DNA from: Chaunax sp. Z400
Taxonomy: Eukaryota; Chordata; Actinopteri; Lophiiformes; Chaunacidae
Length of the DNA: 64,000 nucleotides
NCBI GenBank assembly: GCA_037577475.1
Contig: CM075183.1
Span: 21,251,281 to 21,315,280 of the forward strand
Direction of reading: 5' to 3'
Below are positions 35,380 to 48,490 of this stretch, piece after piece; the stretch's first letter is position 1; each line of letters starts with the position of its first letter. Made by a program: the position numbers and the translations under genes. Under the pieces are notes generated by a model that had not been told where the DNA came from, made no database searches, and worked only from the letters and a program-made list of their open reading frames with translations.

Positions 35380-38300
35380 CTCTCCAAAGATGTTAAGCAT
35401 CTTTTCATATATTAATATTTATATTATAATATTAATATATTAAAGGTTATTCAGCAAGTTCCCTTAAAACTACTTTGGATCACAATTTTCACCACATAGG
35501 ATGTCTTTGCTTATTGAAAGAGAGTCAGAAATGTTAAAACATGTAACACCTGAGACCAAAGTTGAGTCGTCTGAAGGCCTCAAACATGTTTGAACATTTC
35601 CACATTTCCTGTCCCGTCTGTAGCTTTCTCTATCCCAATATTTCAACATGGGTACCAGGTTTCGTGACTCGTTGACTCTCCTGAAGGTTTTAAACATGTT
35701 TGAAATTAACAAATGAACCCATGAAATCCCAGACGTCAGACTTCCCGTCAGGAAAAACCATGTTTAAAAAAAAACGATTCATGTTTTTTTTCTACCATCT
35801 GAGCACAATAGCACCATTAAACTGCAGAAATGGAGGCATTGAAGGAATCTAACATGCATCCACAGGACATCTGATCATTTGGTAACACAACACAGAAACA
35901 TGAAACCAGCTCTGAGAGAAAGAGAATTTAAACCTGCAAACTTTTGAGTCTCCTTTTGGGAGAACCTGAACTGACAGATCTTCACCTTTCATCCAGGTGT
36001 AAATCCCCTCCTGATTATACAAAGAGAATAAAATCCAACTGCTCCGACTCTTCAGTTTTGGGATTTAGAATCGCTGCTCGACACTCGCAGTAGAAGGATT
36101 AGCGTCGGATCGATGATTACAGATGGACAGAAAAGCTGCTGTTGGAGGCTCCAGATCCCCTTTTATCTGTTCTGTCTCACACGTGCATTGAAACCGAAAA
36201 ATTAGCCCGTGGTTGAAAATAAAGATTGTTAAGGCGGCTTTTTATCAAAATGTCTCATCTCTATTCATTGGTCGGAAAAAGCTACGCTTCAGCAGAGACA
36301 GCTGGGATGTGTCAGCGTTCAGATCCTTTATCTTACTAATATCACACTGTATTCTGTTACGGGCCTTGCATTCAAATGTTTCTGTGCAGTGCAATTCATA
36401 GATAAGATTATTATGACTCATGCATTCATGGAAAAGCAGGAAAATAGAACATTTTTATAGTTTAAGTTACAGCAGTAATAGTTTTATCACCAGTGAAGCA
36501 CAGACACCTTCCACATAACCTCCACTCCACCTGAATTTGAAAGCAATAAACAGCTAAAATGACATGAATAAAATAAAACGCCTGTAGCTTCTGAACCGTC
36601 TGCATGAATGAAATCTGATCAGAATGAAAACAGCCTCAGGTTCCTGTATTCAGTTTAAATAACTGTCTTTATCTTCACAGGTAGAGGCATGGAAACAAAC
36701 CACGTTTTTCTTTTTCTCGTTCATACAAACAACTCTTACGTAGACAGTAGCGTGTTTTATTCAGGTGGTTGACGGTTTGACAGAGCCAATAGAAGAGCAT
36801 CTTCTGCTTTCGACTCTCCTGATTGGTTCGATGCCATCAAGACCGTAACGAGACACAAATACACAAATATCAGAATTTAGCAATGTTGAACCGTTTGTGA
36901 AAGCTCAGCGCTTTCATCCTTTTGACTCCATTGGTTTGCGGCTGTAAAAATCACATGACGTGATATTAGTGGATGCATCACACCGTTCCCAGTGATTCTG
37001 GTTTCTCAGCGTGGCGACTGTACGAACGCATCACCCTCCAGCTGCTCTAAAGGTTTCATATCACAGTCAGTGAGCCTTCGGTGGAGCAGGTTTCAGCTCT
37101 GCTCCCGTTTCTGGAACCAGGACAAAAATAGAGGGAGAGGCTGGGAAGTGAGAAAAAGGGGGTGATGAATAAATCACAGCGTGCAAAGATAAACGGAGAG
37201 AAGAGAGAGCTGCAGAGGGAATTAGTATCTGAATATCTGAGTGCGAGTCCATGCCAGGAAATACAGCATTTCACTGACGGAGGACCTCTGGACATAACTG
37301 ATCACCTGAAATGTTCTCTTACACGAGAAACAATCAGAATTTAAAAAATTTAATTTCTTAATTTCCCCTTTTTTAAGGTCATACAACATAATGTTTTATA
37401 TCCAAAGTTACAACACAATCCCTGGTGAAAATACACTTATTTTCACCAAACGTTAACAGGACTTCAGTTTATCCTGACGGAACAAAATGTTCACTAGAAG
37501 ACTTTTTATCCTCCCAGTATGTAAAACCCCTCAGAGGAAACTAACACCCACAGACAGACAGCAGAGATAATACAGGAAGCACACGCTGACATTCACTGAA
37601 CACATGATGAACATATGGGACAGAAAAAGCAACCCCCCCCACAATGCCCTGACCTCTTTGGAAGGCGGAGCCGTGGTCTGACCTCCAGAAGGAGGAGAGG
37701 AGAGAGGGAGGAGTGATGGAGAGACAGTTCAGGAGAAAGACAGAAGGAGAGAAAACCTCCCTGTCTCACTGTCAGCGTCGCTGCAGATGGGACCGTCTCA
37801 CCTGCAGGCTTCCTGCCTCCGAGTGGGACCGGGATTTATTAAAGGCAATAAAAGCTGGAGTGACATTAATGGAAGGAGGAGGGTGTGATCTGGGCTGCAG
37901 GACGTTAAACATCATCACTACCTGCCAGGAGGCCTCCTTCAAACTCAGCTGAGATAAACGATTCATCAGAGGCTGCGAACAGGTGCATAACAACGTATGA
38001 AGGAAATATGACACAACTCAAAGAATTATGTTTAAAGTGTGTGTATTTAGCGTTAGCATTGGCTAATGACCTGCAGGTCTACGGAGGCATCGCTGCCTTT
38101 TTAGGGCCCGTTAAACCGACCAACCCTCACCAGACGAGGACGCACTGGGCATAGAAATGTGGACTTTCTTCTTTCCACTCTTTTTTTTTACTGAAGGCAG
38201 AAATGTTATAAAATAATTACAAAATGTTATTTTAGACATTTCTTCTACATTTATCTACTATTTTAAGACCCTGGTAAAGACATTTTTAAGCGTTATTTGG

Positions 38301-39280
38301 ATCCAATTGTGCACAGAAGTAGAACATCATGAGATGCTCATACCTGATTGGTTAAAAAGGTCCGACCTCACGATGCTGAAGAAAGTGACGGAGCTGGATC
38401 CACCTCGAACATTTCCCCCAGCCAAAGACCCCCCCCCCCAACACACATTGGATCCAGACAACTCTAAAACTCAATGAACGTCACTAAAGACAGCTGCCAA
38501 GGAAAATATACTGTGTGTGCGCGTGTCCACTCATTTAAAAACAAAATCAAGTCCCGCCTTCTCTGAATCACCCCTCCCACTATTATTATCCTATTGCTAA
38601 TGTGTGTTAGCTTCATCACAGTTACTCAGGGCTGTTTCTGATCAAATGAAAGTCTCTAAAATACAGTAAAAGAGAAATTGTTTGCTTGTTCTCCGTTACA
38701 CTTTCCCTGAAGAGGAAACGATGAGGAGGATTTCCTACACGAGAGGAGGGCGCTAAAGCTAAAGCTAAAGCTAAAGCTCTCTTTCCCTGGAGGAGCGAAC
38801 ACACAAAACGACCACCTCTTCTGAAGGATAAGCTCCAGATTCTTTGAACTGCCCATAATGTCACGGTAGATAAACGGAGGCGTCACAATGAATCAGTTTG
38901 TGCGTAAAGAAATGCTGCATTCAGCACCTTTCAAATCTCGTTTCCCTGATTCTTCCTGTCACGTTTTCCCCTAAAATCCCAGCAGGATTTGTGTCTTTTC
39001 CCATGAAACCTGTCCAGGCCCCAGAGGGTCCAGACCAGAATGGTAACCAGTGACAAACACATCTGCCAGGCAGTAAAACTAATATAGAAATAAAGAAAGG
39101 ATGAGGGGAGGACGAGAGGGAGAGAGACATGGAAACAGACCAACAGGGAGGGGGGAGTGAAACGTAGGAATAAGACTTTATGTCTCTGATTTCCTCTGAT
39201 AGCGGCCGGCGGCCACAGGGGGCGTCGTTCTACCAGAGCTAATGGATGGATGAACGCTGGAAGGAAGGAGGAGTCTTTTT
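35380..39280. other. Intergenic or intronic, no gene recognised
   Basis: An AT palindrome-like stretch lies at 35409-35442, and short C runs at 37640 and 38431. No recognisable coding sequence or RNA gene. Confidence 0.5.
38752..38778. repeat. (GCTAAA)n short tandem repeat
   Basis: Four and a half hexamer units. Confidence 0.9.
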
Positions 39281-39284
39281 GTGT

Positions 39285-39700
39285 CCCGCCTCCTCCTTTC
39301 CTTCATCACCTGCTGCTGTCATGTCTTTCTTTCCTCTCCTGTATCATCCTTGTCTTCTCTAACTCCTCATTTCCTTCTCTACCTCCACTCTTTCTTACTT
39401 CTTCCTTTACCCCCACTACACCTCCTCCTTCATTTCATTCCCTTTTTTCCTTTCCAGCAATCCTTTCCTAAAAGGGCTCCTATCCTACCTTCCATACTTC
39501 CTCATCTAACCATCTTCCTCTCCCCTACAACCTCCCCTCCCCTCTCCTTCTCAACCTCCTGCCCTATCCCGCTACTTCCTGCTTTGCTTTCCTCAAGGGC
39601 TCATTTCCTCTGCAACTTCCTTTCCTTCCCTACCTCCTCTTTTCCCTCTTTTCTCTACCTTTTCCTCCCTTTTCCTCCTCCTCTACCTGCCCTCATTTTG
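39285..39700. repeat. Polypyrimidine block (CT-rich)
   Basis: More than 400 bases that are nearly all C or T on the plus strand, with short TCCTTTCC-type words. Long leucine/serine/proline-rich frames are a by-product. Confidence 0.8.
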
Positions 39701-39998
39701 TTGTCAGGGATGTCATGAATATCTCTAAATAAAGGAAAGGAGACAATTAATGCATCCTAAAGAAGGACATATGTTTGTCCCGGTCATTCCCTTCTCTTGT
39801 TTACTTTCCTTGCTTCCTTTCCTTGCTCTTTGACATATGGTGGTGGCTTCAGAAACATTTGGACCGGGTGCGGACCCTCAGAATGATTGACAGGTGAAGA
39901 TGGACAGCAGCGCTAACACTGAACTCTGTCTTGAGGTGAAATAATGCATGAAGCTCAGCAGCAGGCGACCATCATCCTCATCATCCTCGCTGTGTGTC

Positions 39999-40002
<4 letters not shown>

Positions 40003-40036
<34 letters not shown>

Positions 40037-40053
40037 CGTGCGTGCGTGTGTGT

Positions 40054-40102
<49 letters not shown>
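40003..40102. repeat. (TG)n microsatellite with a TGCG core
   Basis: A TG run interrupted by four GTGC/GCGT units near 40031-40046, an alternating purine-pyrimidine tract of Z-DNA type. Confidence 0.97.
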
Positions 40103-40104
<2 letters not shown>

Positions 40105-40951
40105 TGACAGGGCTGGTATCCAAATTTCACAAACTCCCGAAATGGGGGGGACTGGCAGAGAGGCATCGGCACAGCAGGACGTCTTCAGGCTTTTGTGATG
40201 ACATGAAACGAAACACTTTCGCTTTCAGGCTCCTGATTGGTTAAACGCTGGCAGTACGTTCACACACTGCGCCGGCTTCTGATTGGTCACATTTAAGAGC
40301 CAATACACACATTCAATTTTTAGCAGAAAGACAAAAATTTTTAGCTAAATGATAATAATCAGTCTGTTTCAAAGTGATGCTGATGATGTTATAGATTATC
40401 TAATATTTGGGAACTTCAGCTGATGTGTGAGCTAACGCTGTTATGTGAGAGGCTACAGCGAGGATTTCTGACACGGTTTGGTTTTCATTTGGTCATTTCC
40501 TGTTTGATTTTGTCATTTTTTCCCATGTGTCATATTTTGCCAGTCACTTCCTGTCTTTATTTTCGTCCCCCCTTTTCAGCCCTAATTTGTTTCTGTATTA
40601 ACTCGAAGTGATTTACTTCTTTCCATTCCTTTGTATTTTCCTGTTTTCTTCTTCGTATACATTTGTCACCTTTTGGATTTATTTAGTGTCTTTGTTAGAA
40701 TGATTTACCTGGACTTCCTGCTGTTTTTAGTTATTAATGTGTCGCCTTCTGTTTCCAGTTATTAAACTTATCTTCAGTTCATTTCTCATGAGGACCCGAG
40801 CACAGAGGGCCAGAACCTGTTGTTTGACGGAATGATTATTTGGCTTTTTTAATTGTTTTGGTGATAAACTCACCAGAATCGCCACATGGTTTAAAGATAA
40901 ACCTTTATTTGGTAACAGAGTACTTTGAGGGGCAGATCTGTCGGGTCTTGG

Positions 40952-40990
40952 TGGGGTTAGGGTGGGGTTAGGGTAGGGTTAGGGTGGAGG
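40952..40990. repeat. Telomere-like G-rich tract
   Basis: Four GGGTTAG-like units in a row with spacing variants (GGGGTTAGGG, GGTGGGGTTAGGG, TAGGGTTAGGG). It fits a four-run G-quadruplex pattern. Confidence 0.85.
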
Positions 40991-42118
40991 TAGACACTCG
41001 ACTCTACTTGTGTAAAAGTTAGCTCTTCCAAATACTACAGATGAATGAATGTTTTTGGCTCTTTGCTGTTCTGTGTGGATGAGAAATGACACATGAGAAG
41101 CATTCAGAGCCGTCAGTGTGAAATGAGGTGTGTGAGAGGGGGATGAAAGAGAAGAGAGGGAAGAAAATGAAGGAGGAGGAGAAGAAGAAAATTAACGTTT
41201 TCTTCTTCTCCACAGATGATTCGCAGCATCCCTGGTCCAGAGGGAGAACAGGTTCTGGGTGGGTGTGGGGTTGTAAGTAACAAATATTTGATTTGGAAGA
41301 GGACTGTTGTTGTTCTCGTCTTTCTTGTACACACATACCAGGAAGCTTCATACGCTGATCTGTAATTAGTCCCACTTCTACTTAAAAACACAGCTTCACA
41401 AACTAATTATATACATTTATCTAATATTTTATTCAAATATTCCTTCTGTCCACATCAGCCTCAATGTATGAACCAAAACAAGTCATCTGGAAGAGTAAAA
41501 GTGTGTTTTCTAAAGAGATTTGAAGAATAAAAAATTATTTTTTTTGTTTTTGGCCAAATGAAGGACAAAAACGAGCCTCCTCTTCAGCGGTTATGATGTA
41601 AATGTATTTATAAAATACTCCAGAGGCTTGAAGAGCCGTGTAAAATCTGACTTTCACCAAACCCACAGCTTGACTGTAATATGACTGTAATACTGGAGGT
41701 TTCTACGACACCGTTTTTGGATGGACTTTAAACATCATCCTTCGTGTAATCCTCCCAACGCTCCAACTCACACATTCGTTTTCTCATCATCATTCAAGAC
41801 GAAGATATTAAAATTTGTCCAGAGTTCTAAATCATGACAAATGGGTCACCAGCTGTCGGGGAAACGTTTCGTCTCTGACGTTTGTAAAGATAAGAGCTGC
41901 AGAATGAAAAAGCTTCAGGACATTTCCTGCTCACACAAACACAAACTGTCACATCTGGACTTTTTTTGAAAGTTCCTCTCTCCACCAGTGGCTCCTGACT
42001 ACATATTGTATTAAACTGTGCTGCCAGTAAGAGACGCTTGTTCATCTGCTGGGAACGATGGTTTAATATTTAAATAGCGTCCTCTCACCGCTCCTTATCT
42101 TTTAGAGGATGAGAACAG

Positions 42119-42342
<224 letters not shown>

Positions 42343-43029
42343 ACTCCGTTTCTCGCTCATTAAGCTTATTAACCCTGCCTGTGGAAAGAGGGCAACGGTT
42401 AAAAGACGATATGAAACTTGCATTGAGTAAAGAATAATACATGCACGTATTAAGGTCCACTACTACTATTATGGGATAGAACTGAGAATAAATGTGAGCG
42501 ACCTATAGGACGCAGAGGCGATGTCATGACGTGTGTCATCTGGATTTTTTGTGGGATGTTTATTTATAATATTTGATAAAAGTGATTGATCTGACAATAA
42601 ACTCATTTTATATTTGCCAACATCATGAAGCTTCATTTCTTACATTAGAAAGTAGAGAGACAGACAACAATTCTACTAGAAATTAAAAAATGATTTTAGA
42701 CATTAATTCTACATTTATCTCATATTTTGCCGATTCTGTCAACGTCAGACTTTAATAAACCAACTTTAAAAATATTTTTTTTTAAATCACCCACATGAGT
42801 AAAAGTGTTGTTTTTTTCACAGGAGATCTGAAGAATCAGAAGTCAAACTTTTCAGGTTTTTGGAGCAGATGATCTTTTCACACACTGACGGGAACAATAA
42901 CAGCTGAGCTCGTGCTGTAGAATTTAAAATGAAACATTTTGGTATTAAATGAAAGAACCTTTAAAAAAAAGGTTAATTTCAGAGGAGATGTAAAAATCAT
43001 AACATTTTCAGAACCATAAATCCCCCCTG

Positions 43030-43740
43030 TGCAGGTTTCTCACTCTGAGTCTGGAATGCGCGTGCGCCATGCAAACACATGAGTCTTTACCGTGACACTG
43101 ATGCGCTCTCTCTCTTCCGTGTTTTTGCGCAGGTGTGTGAGCGTGTGTACCGTCTCAGAAACCGCGCGTGCAGCTCTGTGCCTATAGTAAGCGTGCGCTC
43201 GTGCGGGTGCACGTGGCTGACTTACACACTGACCTGTTACAGACGCTCCTCAGAGGCGCCGATAGAGAAATGAAAAACGACCCTGATGTCTGATGGAGCA
43301 AAGGTCGCGAGTTTAAATCCTCAACCGACGGATCCTCGTGCGTCCAGCAGCGGCTGTCGCCGCGCCTCGGACACTCAAAGCTGCTCAGGATGCCACTTCT
43401 CCGGTTTCCCGTTCATCAGGGAACAAATCACACAGTCCCGCCTCAGAGGATCGCTGACATCCACCTTTCAGCGCTGCGGTCCTACGGTCACTTTGGATCA
43501 ACAGAACCCGCCGGTGAATTTGTCCCGCGAGGTTTAAAGAAATATGAACCGTCCTCAACATCAGAAAAAAAAAGAGAAACAATCTCCTCTTCTTCTCCTC
43601 TCTCCGTTCCCTCCGTCCCTGGACGCGGACACGAGTGAAGCGCTTTACGCACAGCGCGTAAAAACCGAGTGGAGGCTCAGCATCAGGGGAGGGGAGTTTA
43701 TTTCCTCCTCTCTAAAGGGGTGGAGGCGAGGTAAGGGAGG
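43030..43740. promoter_or_regulatory. CpG-rich block, candidate promoter or untranslated first exon
   Basis: This stretch has many CpG dinucleotides and NotI-like GC words in otherwise CpG-poor DNA. On the minus strand, a perfect donor GTAAGT begins at 43225, and a second good one (CAG|GTCAGT) lies just upstream. Further upstream on the same strand are CCACCCC and an AATAAA/TATA-like word near 43700. This would suit a non-coding first exon of npy2r, about 16 kb before its coding start. On the plus strand GAG|GTAAGG at 43731 is also a good donor, so a divergent or unrelated transcript is possible. A short inverted repeat TTTACGC/GCGTAAA lies near 43643-43661. No coding sequence is recognised. 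Confidence 0.35.
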
Positions 43741-43795
43741 AATGGGAGGATGTGAGTGAGTGGAAGAAGTGGTGGAGAAGTGAAGTTTAGACTGA

Positions 43796-44010
43796 GTGGT
43801 AGTTGTTTGGAGAGGGGGGGCGGGGGGGGCAGTAGGAATGCAGGAAAGGAAAAGAAAGAAGAGGGAGGAAGATAAAGAGGAAAGAAATAACAGTAAAAAG
43901 ATGAAGAAGGGAAAGAGAGTAAAAGAGAAAGAGGAGAGAAGATGCAAAGTAAATGAAAGTGAGCAAAAAAGAGGGAAGGAAGTGAAAAAGAGGAGAAGAT
44001 GAGGATATAA
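43796..44010. repeat. Polypurine block (GA-rich)
   Basis: About 200 bases nearly all A or G on the plus strand (GAAAGAAGAGGGAGGAAG and similar), directly after the CpG-rich block. Confidence 0.75.
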
Positions 44011-45419
44011 AGGAGGGAGCTGAAGAGATGTCATCAGAATCCATTTAGAATGTTAGGAGTCACTGCTGACAGAACATCAGACCCTGGTGGAGGTGATGGT
44101 GTCACACAGTGGAACCAGTGGTGATGTCATAAGTCTCTGAGTTGATATGATGATTAAACTGAAAACATGATGATGTCATGTCTGCCCCAGCAGCTCCAGG
44201 TGGTCCCATGGACACCATTCGTTAAACGACACTATTCATCCTGGTTCAAGCTGAATTTAATTTGCTCTCATCACAACAGAGGATAATAAAAAACATCCCA
44301 GCACACATTTCACTGAGAGAGGATCACATTAACGAGACCCAGAAGACCCCCCTCTTCTCTGAGGGCTGCACTTGTGTTGTTTCCTTCAGGAGATTTAACC
44401 CCGAAACATCCTGGTCATCAGCTGCTTCGAGCTAAACCTCCACCGAGGCAGATCAGGTTCCCCCCCTGTGAAGCATCACTACTTCATGCCATCTCCCTGT
44501 GGCACACCTTGTTCCATAGAAACGGTTCAGTAGGGTGGAATTAACCTTTTTCATTTACGTTGCTGGAGAAGTGGGGTCGGTTCCCCTCTGCAACGTTTCT
44601 GCTGTTTCCTCTCTGGTTATTTTACTTTGTGGTTTTAGTGCTCAGACACCAGAGACTCACACCGGTGGATTTCACCACATGTAAATAACAATATGTCACA
44701 AATTCTGGATTTACAGTGTTGGAATATGTCGTCCTCATTATAACACAACAAGAGGAAAACTCTATATTTATAATATTATAAAGAATACATTTTCTTTATA
44801 TTTAGTCCCTCTGAAAAGGCTTAGAATTAATTTAAAATACAGAATACAGAACAGAGTGTAACAAAGACGCCTCTATAAGGTAAGTGTAGATGAATATTGA
44901 TGAGTCACATTAAACCTGTGCGCGGCTGCATCCTTTGACGTGATGAATCTGGAGAGGAGTTGCCGCGTCACGGTTTGACATCGAGCAGTCTGTCATCAGG
45001 AAGCCTCGTTCGCGTCCACCGTCTGTGTTTGCAGCAGCTCAGGCTGTGTGTGCACAGGCGTGAATATGTTTCACGCTGTGAAGAGCTGCAAAGACTCTGG
45101 AGTCAGCAGAGCGTTAAGGATCATCACTCAGAATAGAAATGGAGGGCAGGGTGTAGGGATGGGGGACGGACTCTCAGGACATCTGTGCTTCAAAATGATG
45201 GACTGGAGGCTGTTGGTTCAGTCAGGAAGGCTAATTATTTGCACACTTAGGATGACATGAGAGAGACATGATGGTTGAGAAATGATCGTTTCCTCATTAG
45301 AGGCATCAGCTGGTTACATGGATCCAATAACACATCTTGCTGCTCTTTTTTTAAAAGCGGATCTCTGTCATTCATCACCTTCCACCTCGATCTCTGTACA
45401 GTCTTCATTGATTCATCAG

Positions 45420-45438
45420 CCACCACCACCACCACCAG
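45420..45438. repeat. (CCA)n microsatellite
   Basis: Six CCA/CAC units. Confidence 0.9.
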
Positions 45439-46189
45439 TGTCTGGACTCGGCTGCACCTCCCTGAAGAGTCTAAGCACCAAAGTCTCATTATAATATCAT
45501 CTGCTGCCATAAACAATAATCTCTACTGCATTCAGTCTCTCCTAATTGAAATATGTCTGTGGCAGCCTGGAGAGGACAAAAGTGAAATTACCGTAGTTTT
45601 CTCTGAAAGTCGTTTTGGCGCCTTAAGCTACCGCCTGCTACCGTTAGCATCAAATAATCATTATTATTGTGTTGTCAGCAACAAACATACCGTATAGGAT
45701 TCATACTCACTGTTGGTTCGGTTCTCCGGAGGAAAATATTTGATTTAGTCCCTGACTTTACTGAATTTGCATACATCATTTTTTATTCCACTGCCCAGAA
45801 ATATATTATCTGGAAACGTGGAGGAAATTAAGAATAAATTACCTGCAGACAAAAGCCTCTGGGCTGACGGCAGGCATACCAACACGGAGCCAAAGGTGTC
45901 GTTAAAATATCTTTATTGATTAGAGTGTATCTGATCCAAATATCTGATAAAGTATCACAAAAAGAGGAAAACACCCGACTGGTGAGGGTTTGACTGCAAA
46001 GATTCCTTATATAGACAATTATGGGGCGAAGAGGCCAAACCAGCATCTCCCACAATAGATGTACAACAATACACTAAATCAATGTTCACAGTATTAATTA
46101 TAAATTATATTATATTATCATTATTATGATAACTCACATCACTTCCTGCTTAATAAATTATCTGCTCTTCCATGTTTTCTTACATCCAA

Positions 46190-46430
46190 CATGACCATCC
46201 AGGACATCATGGCTCTCTAATGGATAATTTAACAGCATCAGAGGTTGACCTCATTAAAAGGCCTATTAAGAGCATTGGCCTCTCTGCCGTTTGTCGGATG
46301 AGCCGATTAATCATGCTACTGTGCAACAAGCGCAGACACAGAAGCACATTTACCTCTAATGTTGAGGCCAATCGAAGCCTCTGAAAGCTTCAGCGGAGCG
46401 GTTTGCTAATGGAGCCCATGTCTCTGAAGC
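46190..46430. other. Possible conserved non-coding element
   Basis: Non-repetitive, with TGACCTCATTAAAAGGCC, GATTAATCATGC and GAGGCCAATCGAAGCC words. It resembles distal enhancers in composition; no coding potential is seen. Confidence 0.2.
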
Positions 46431-47061
46431 CTGACGCTCAAACAGGTACAGCTTTACTGAAAAGATAACATGTAAGCACAATGGTTCCAGTTTTATAGTC
46501 CAACCGACACGTCTGGTGAACAGACTGTCAGCCTGGCTCAGTGCTTTTGGTTCTAGATTAATTATTAGAGAACAGAACACATGCAGTTCTACAGTAAGTA
46601 TGACTTTATGTAATAAGTGAGCTCAGAGCTGAGCACTCAGACGAAGCTGATCGGTGAGTACGGATGATGATTTTTCTTCATCACGCGTATGGATAGACAC
46701 TTTTTTCTGTATCAGATACTCGTTTACACACCTCACCTGACTACTGATTGAATGAACAGGGAAAAGGAAGAGACGGCAGGGTGAGGGATGACTTCAGTCA
46801 GAGGCTGAACTCAACACACTGTGTTCATTCTTATGGCTAATGTACAGCCAGGTATTCTCTCTGTTTAGGGACAGTAAACACAACAAACTGTGCAGTAAAA
46901 CTTCCATGAATAATAATAATGAAGGACAAAGATTTCACTGTCTTTTGTTTGAACATTAGCACAGTTTGAGAGGCTGAAAAAAGCTTTTTATACAAGAGCT
47001 GAGAGAAAGTTCTTTCTTTTCTTTGAAACTATGTTGTGGTTGTTTTTGATAATTACCAACA

Positions 47062-47345
47062 GGTTTGGTTCCCATGAGGTAAAACTTCTATTGGGGATAA
47101 GTTCCTGTAGGGGTTGCCATGGAAGCCAAAAAAGGGGCGTTTCTAATGATGGGTCATTTTTGACCAGGAACACCAAGGGTGAACACAAGTTCAATAAAAC
47201 ACCCAGGATTTAATAAAAATTCTCAAAATGTATTTTGTGTGTTCAGATGTGTGAACAAAGTCATGGAACCTGATGACAAACAGAAGAAATTAACAACATT
47301 TATTTAGAGAGAAAACCTTTAAATCGGTCAGATTCGACATAATAT
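47062..47345 (+). repeat. Dispersed repeat Y, copy 2
   Basis: Same word order as 8797-9000, with an additional block of about 60 bases (ACCAGGAACACCAAGGG onward) absent from copy 1. Confidence 0.6.
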
Positions 47346-47608
47346 TTGAGCAGAATTTCTCCCGTTTGTCGGGGGACAGAAATCCTTCAGGACTGACTCT
47401 CTGCTTCCTACAGCAGCCCGGATCCCTCCTGCTGAGGAAGAGGATGGATCGTCCTTCTTCGGATCACCAGCTCAGTGTGTATAACAGAATTCAGGCTTCA
47501 TCTACCAACACTCAGTCTCCTACACAATAAAAGGTCAGACGTGCTCTTTAAGTCAAACTGAGAACATCTTGGATTCTTGAATAATCATTTCCCACGGTTG
47601 TCATAAAA

Positions 47609-47622
47609 CACACAAACACACA

Positions 47623-47708
<86 letters not shown>
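47609..47708. repeat. (CA)n microsatellite
   Basis: About 100 bases, with CAAA interruptions near the left end. Confidence 0.98.
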
Positions 47709-47709
<1 letters not shown>

Positions 47710-47734
47710 CAGTGCTGTTTAAAAACTTTGTGTC

Positions 47735-47827
47735 CACGGTCTATATTTGTCGCGGCGGCGGTGCAGCTCTCGGAGTCTGGGATTAGAACACAGCTCAGAT
47801 GACGGCGGCTGCCTGACGGAGCAGAGG
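47735..47827 (+). promoter_or_regulatory. GC-rich patch with strong splice donor, possible untranslated exon
   Basis: A short CpG-rich segment (GTCGCGGCGGCGGTGCAG) follows a TATATTT word and ends at the strong donor GTAAGTAAG at 47828. It lies just downstream of a (CA)n array. The only ATG inside opens a five-codon frame. This could be a first exon of an unseen plus-strand transcript or chance. Confidence 0.2.
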
Positions 47828-48412
47828 GGTAAGTAAGAGACATGGAAAATACAGCTGCACCATTCTACGTTTTGTCAGCAGGCAGTGGAAGCATCCTGTC
47901 TGGATGTCCTCTCTTACTCTTTTGTACTTTACTCGAGTATTTATACTTTTTCTGAGAGTTTCGGGTCAAACTCAAACTGACGCTGCGTTTACATCTTCAT
48001 GTTAAAGTGAGTTTTTGATTTTAAAAAAGTGTGTCAGGTTGATGGACGTCGGCTATGAAACTCACATAAATCTTGCAATGCAGGTAACTTAATGATGTTA
48101 AATGAGACGACAGCTGCAGAGCAATTTAAACACATGCAAAGTGGTTTATTTATGCTGAAATAAATCAGAGAGCCAGCAGTAATTTAGGGGACAGAACCAC
48201 AGACTGTGGAAAAGTTAAAGAACATCAATATTGGATAATTGTGGAGAATCCAGGTTATATTAGGTGACATTTAATTACTACTATTTAGGATAATCCCTTT
48301 ATACAGTATGGAAGGCTGAAGGTCGGAGAGATGCTGAGATTTGGTTTAATGAAAGTAGACCCAGGTCTGCTGGATTTTCCTGCTCGTTCAAAAGTTCGGA
48401 AGTCTTTCTTCC

Positions 48413-48490
48413 GACTTCAGTGAGTTCATGACCCGTCATTAGAAACGCCCCTTTTTGGCTCCAATGGCAACCCCAATGGGAGGTTCTTTT
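48413..48490 (-). repeat. Dispersed repeat Y, partial copy 3
   Basis: The minus strand reads CCATTGGAGCCAAAAAGGGG then CGTTTCTAATGACGGGTCAT. This matches the first part of the other two copies; the rest is missing. Confidence 0.55.

Larger units (their letters stand above)
44015..47060. other. Intergenic, no gene recognised
   Basis: A CpG-bearing patch at about 44920-45060 and a possible conserved element at 46190-46430 are the only notable parts. Confidence 0.5.

Noticed and set aside
39250..39718. 73- and 145-codon Leu/Ser/Pro-rich frames
   Set aside because: By-products of the polypyrimidine block.
43645..44034. 129-codon minus-strand frame rich in Phe, Leu and Ser
   Set aside because: It comes from the polypurine block read antisense and lacks a recognisable domain.
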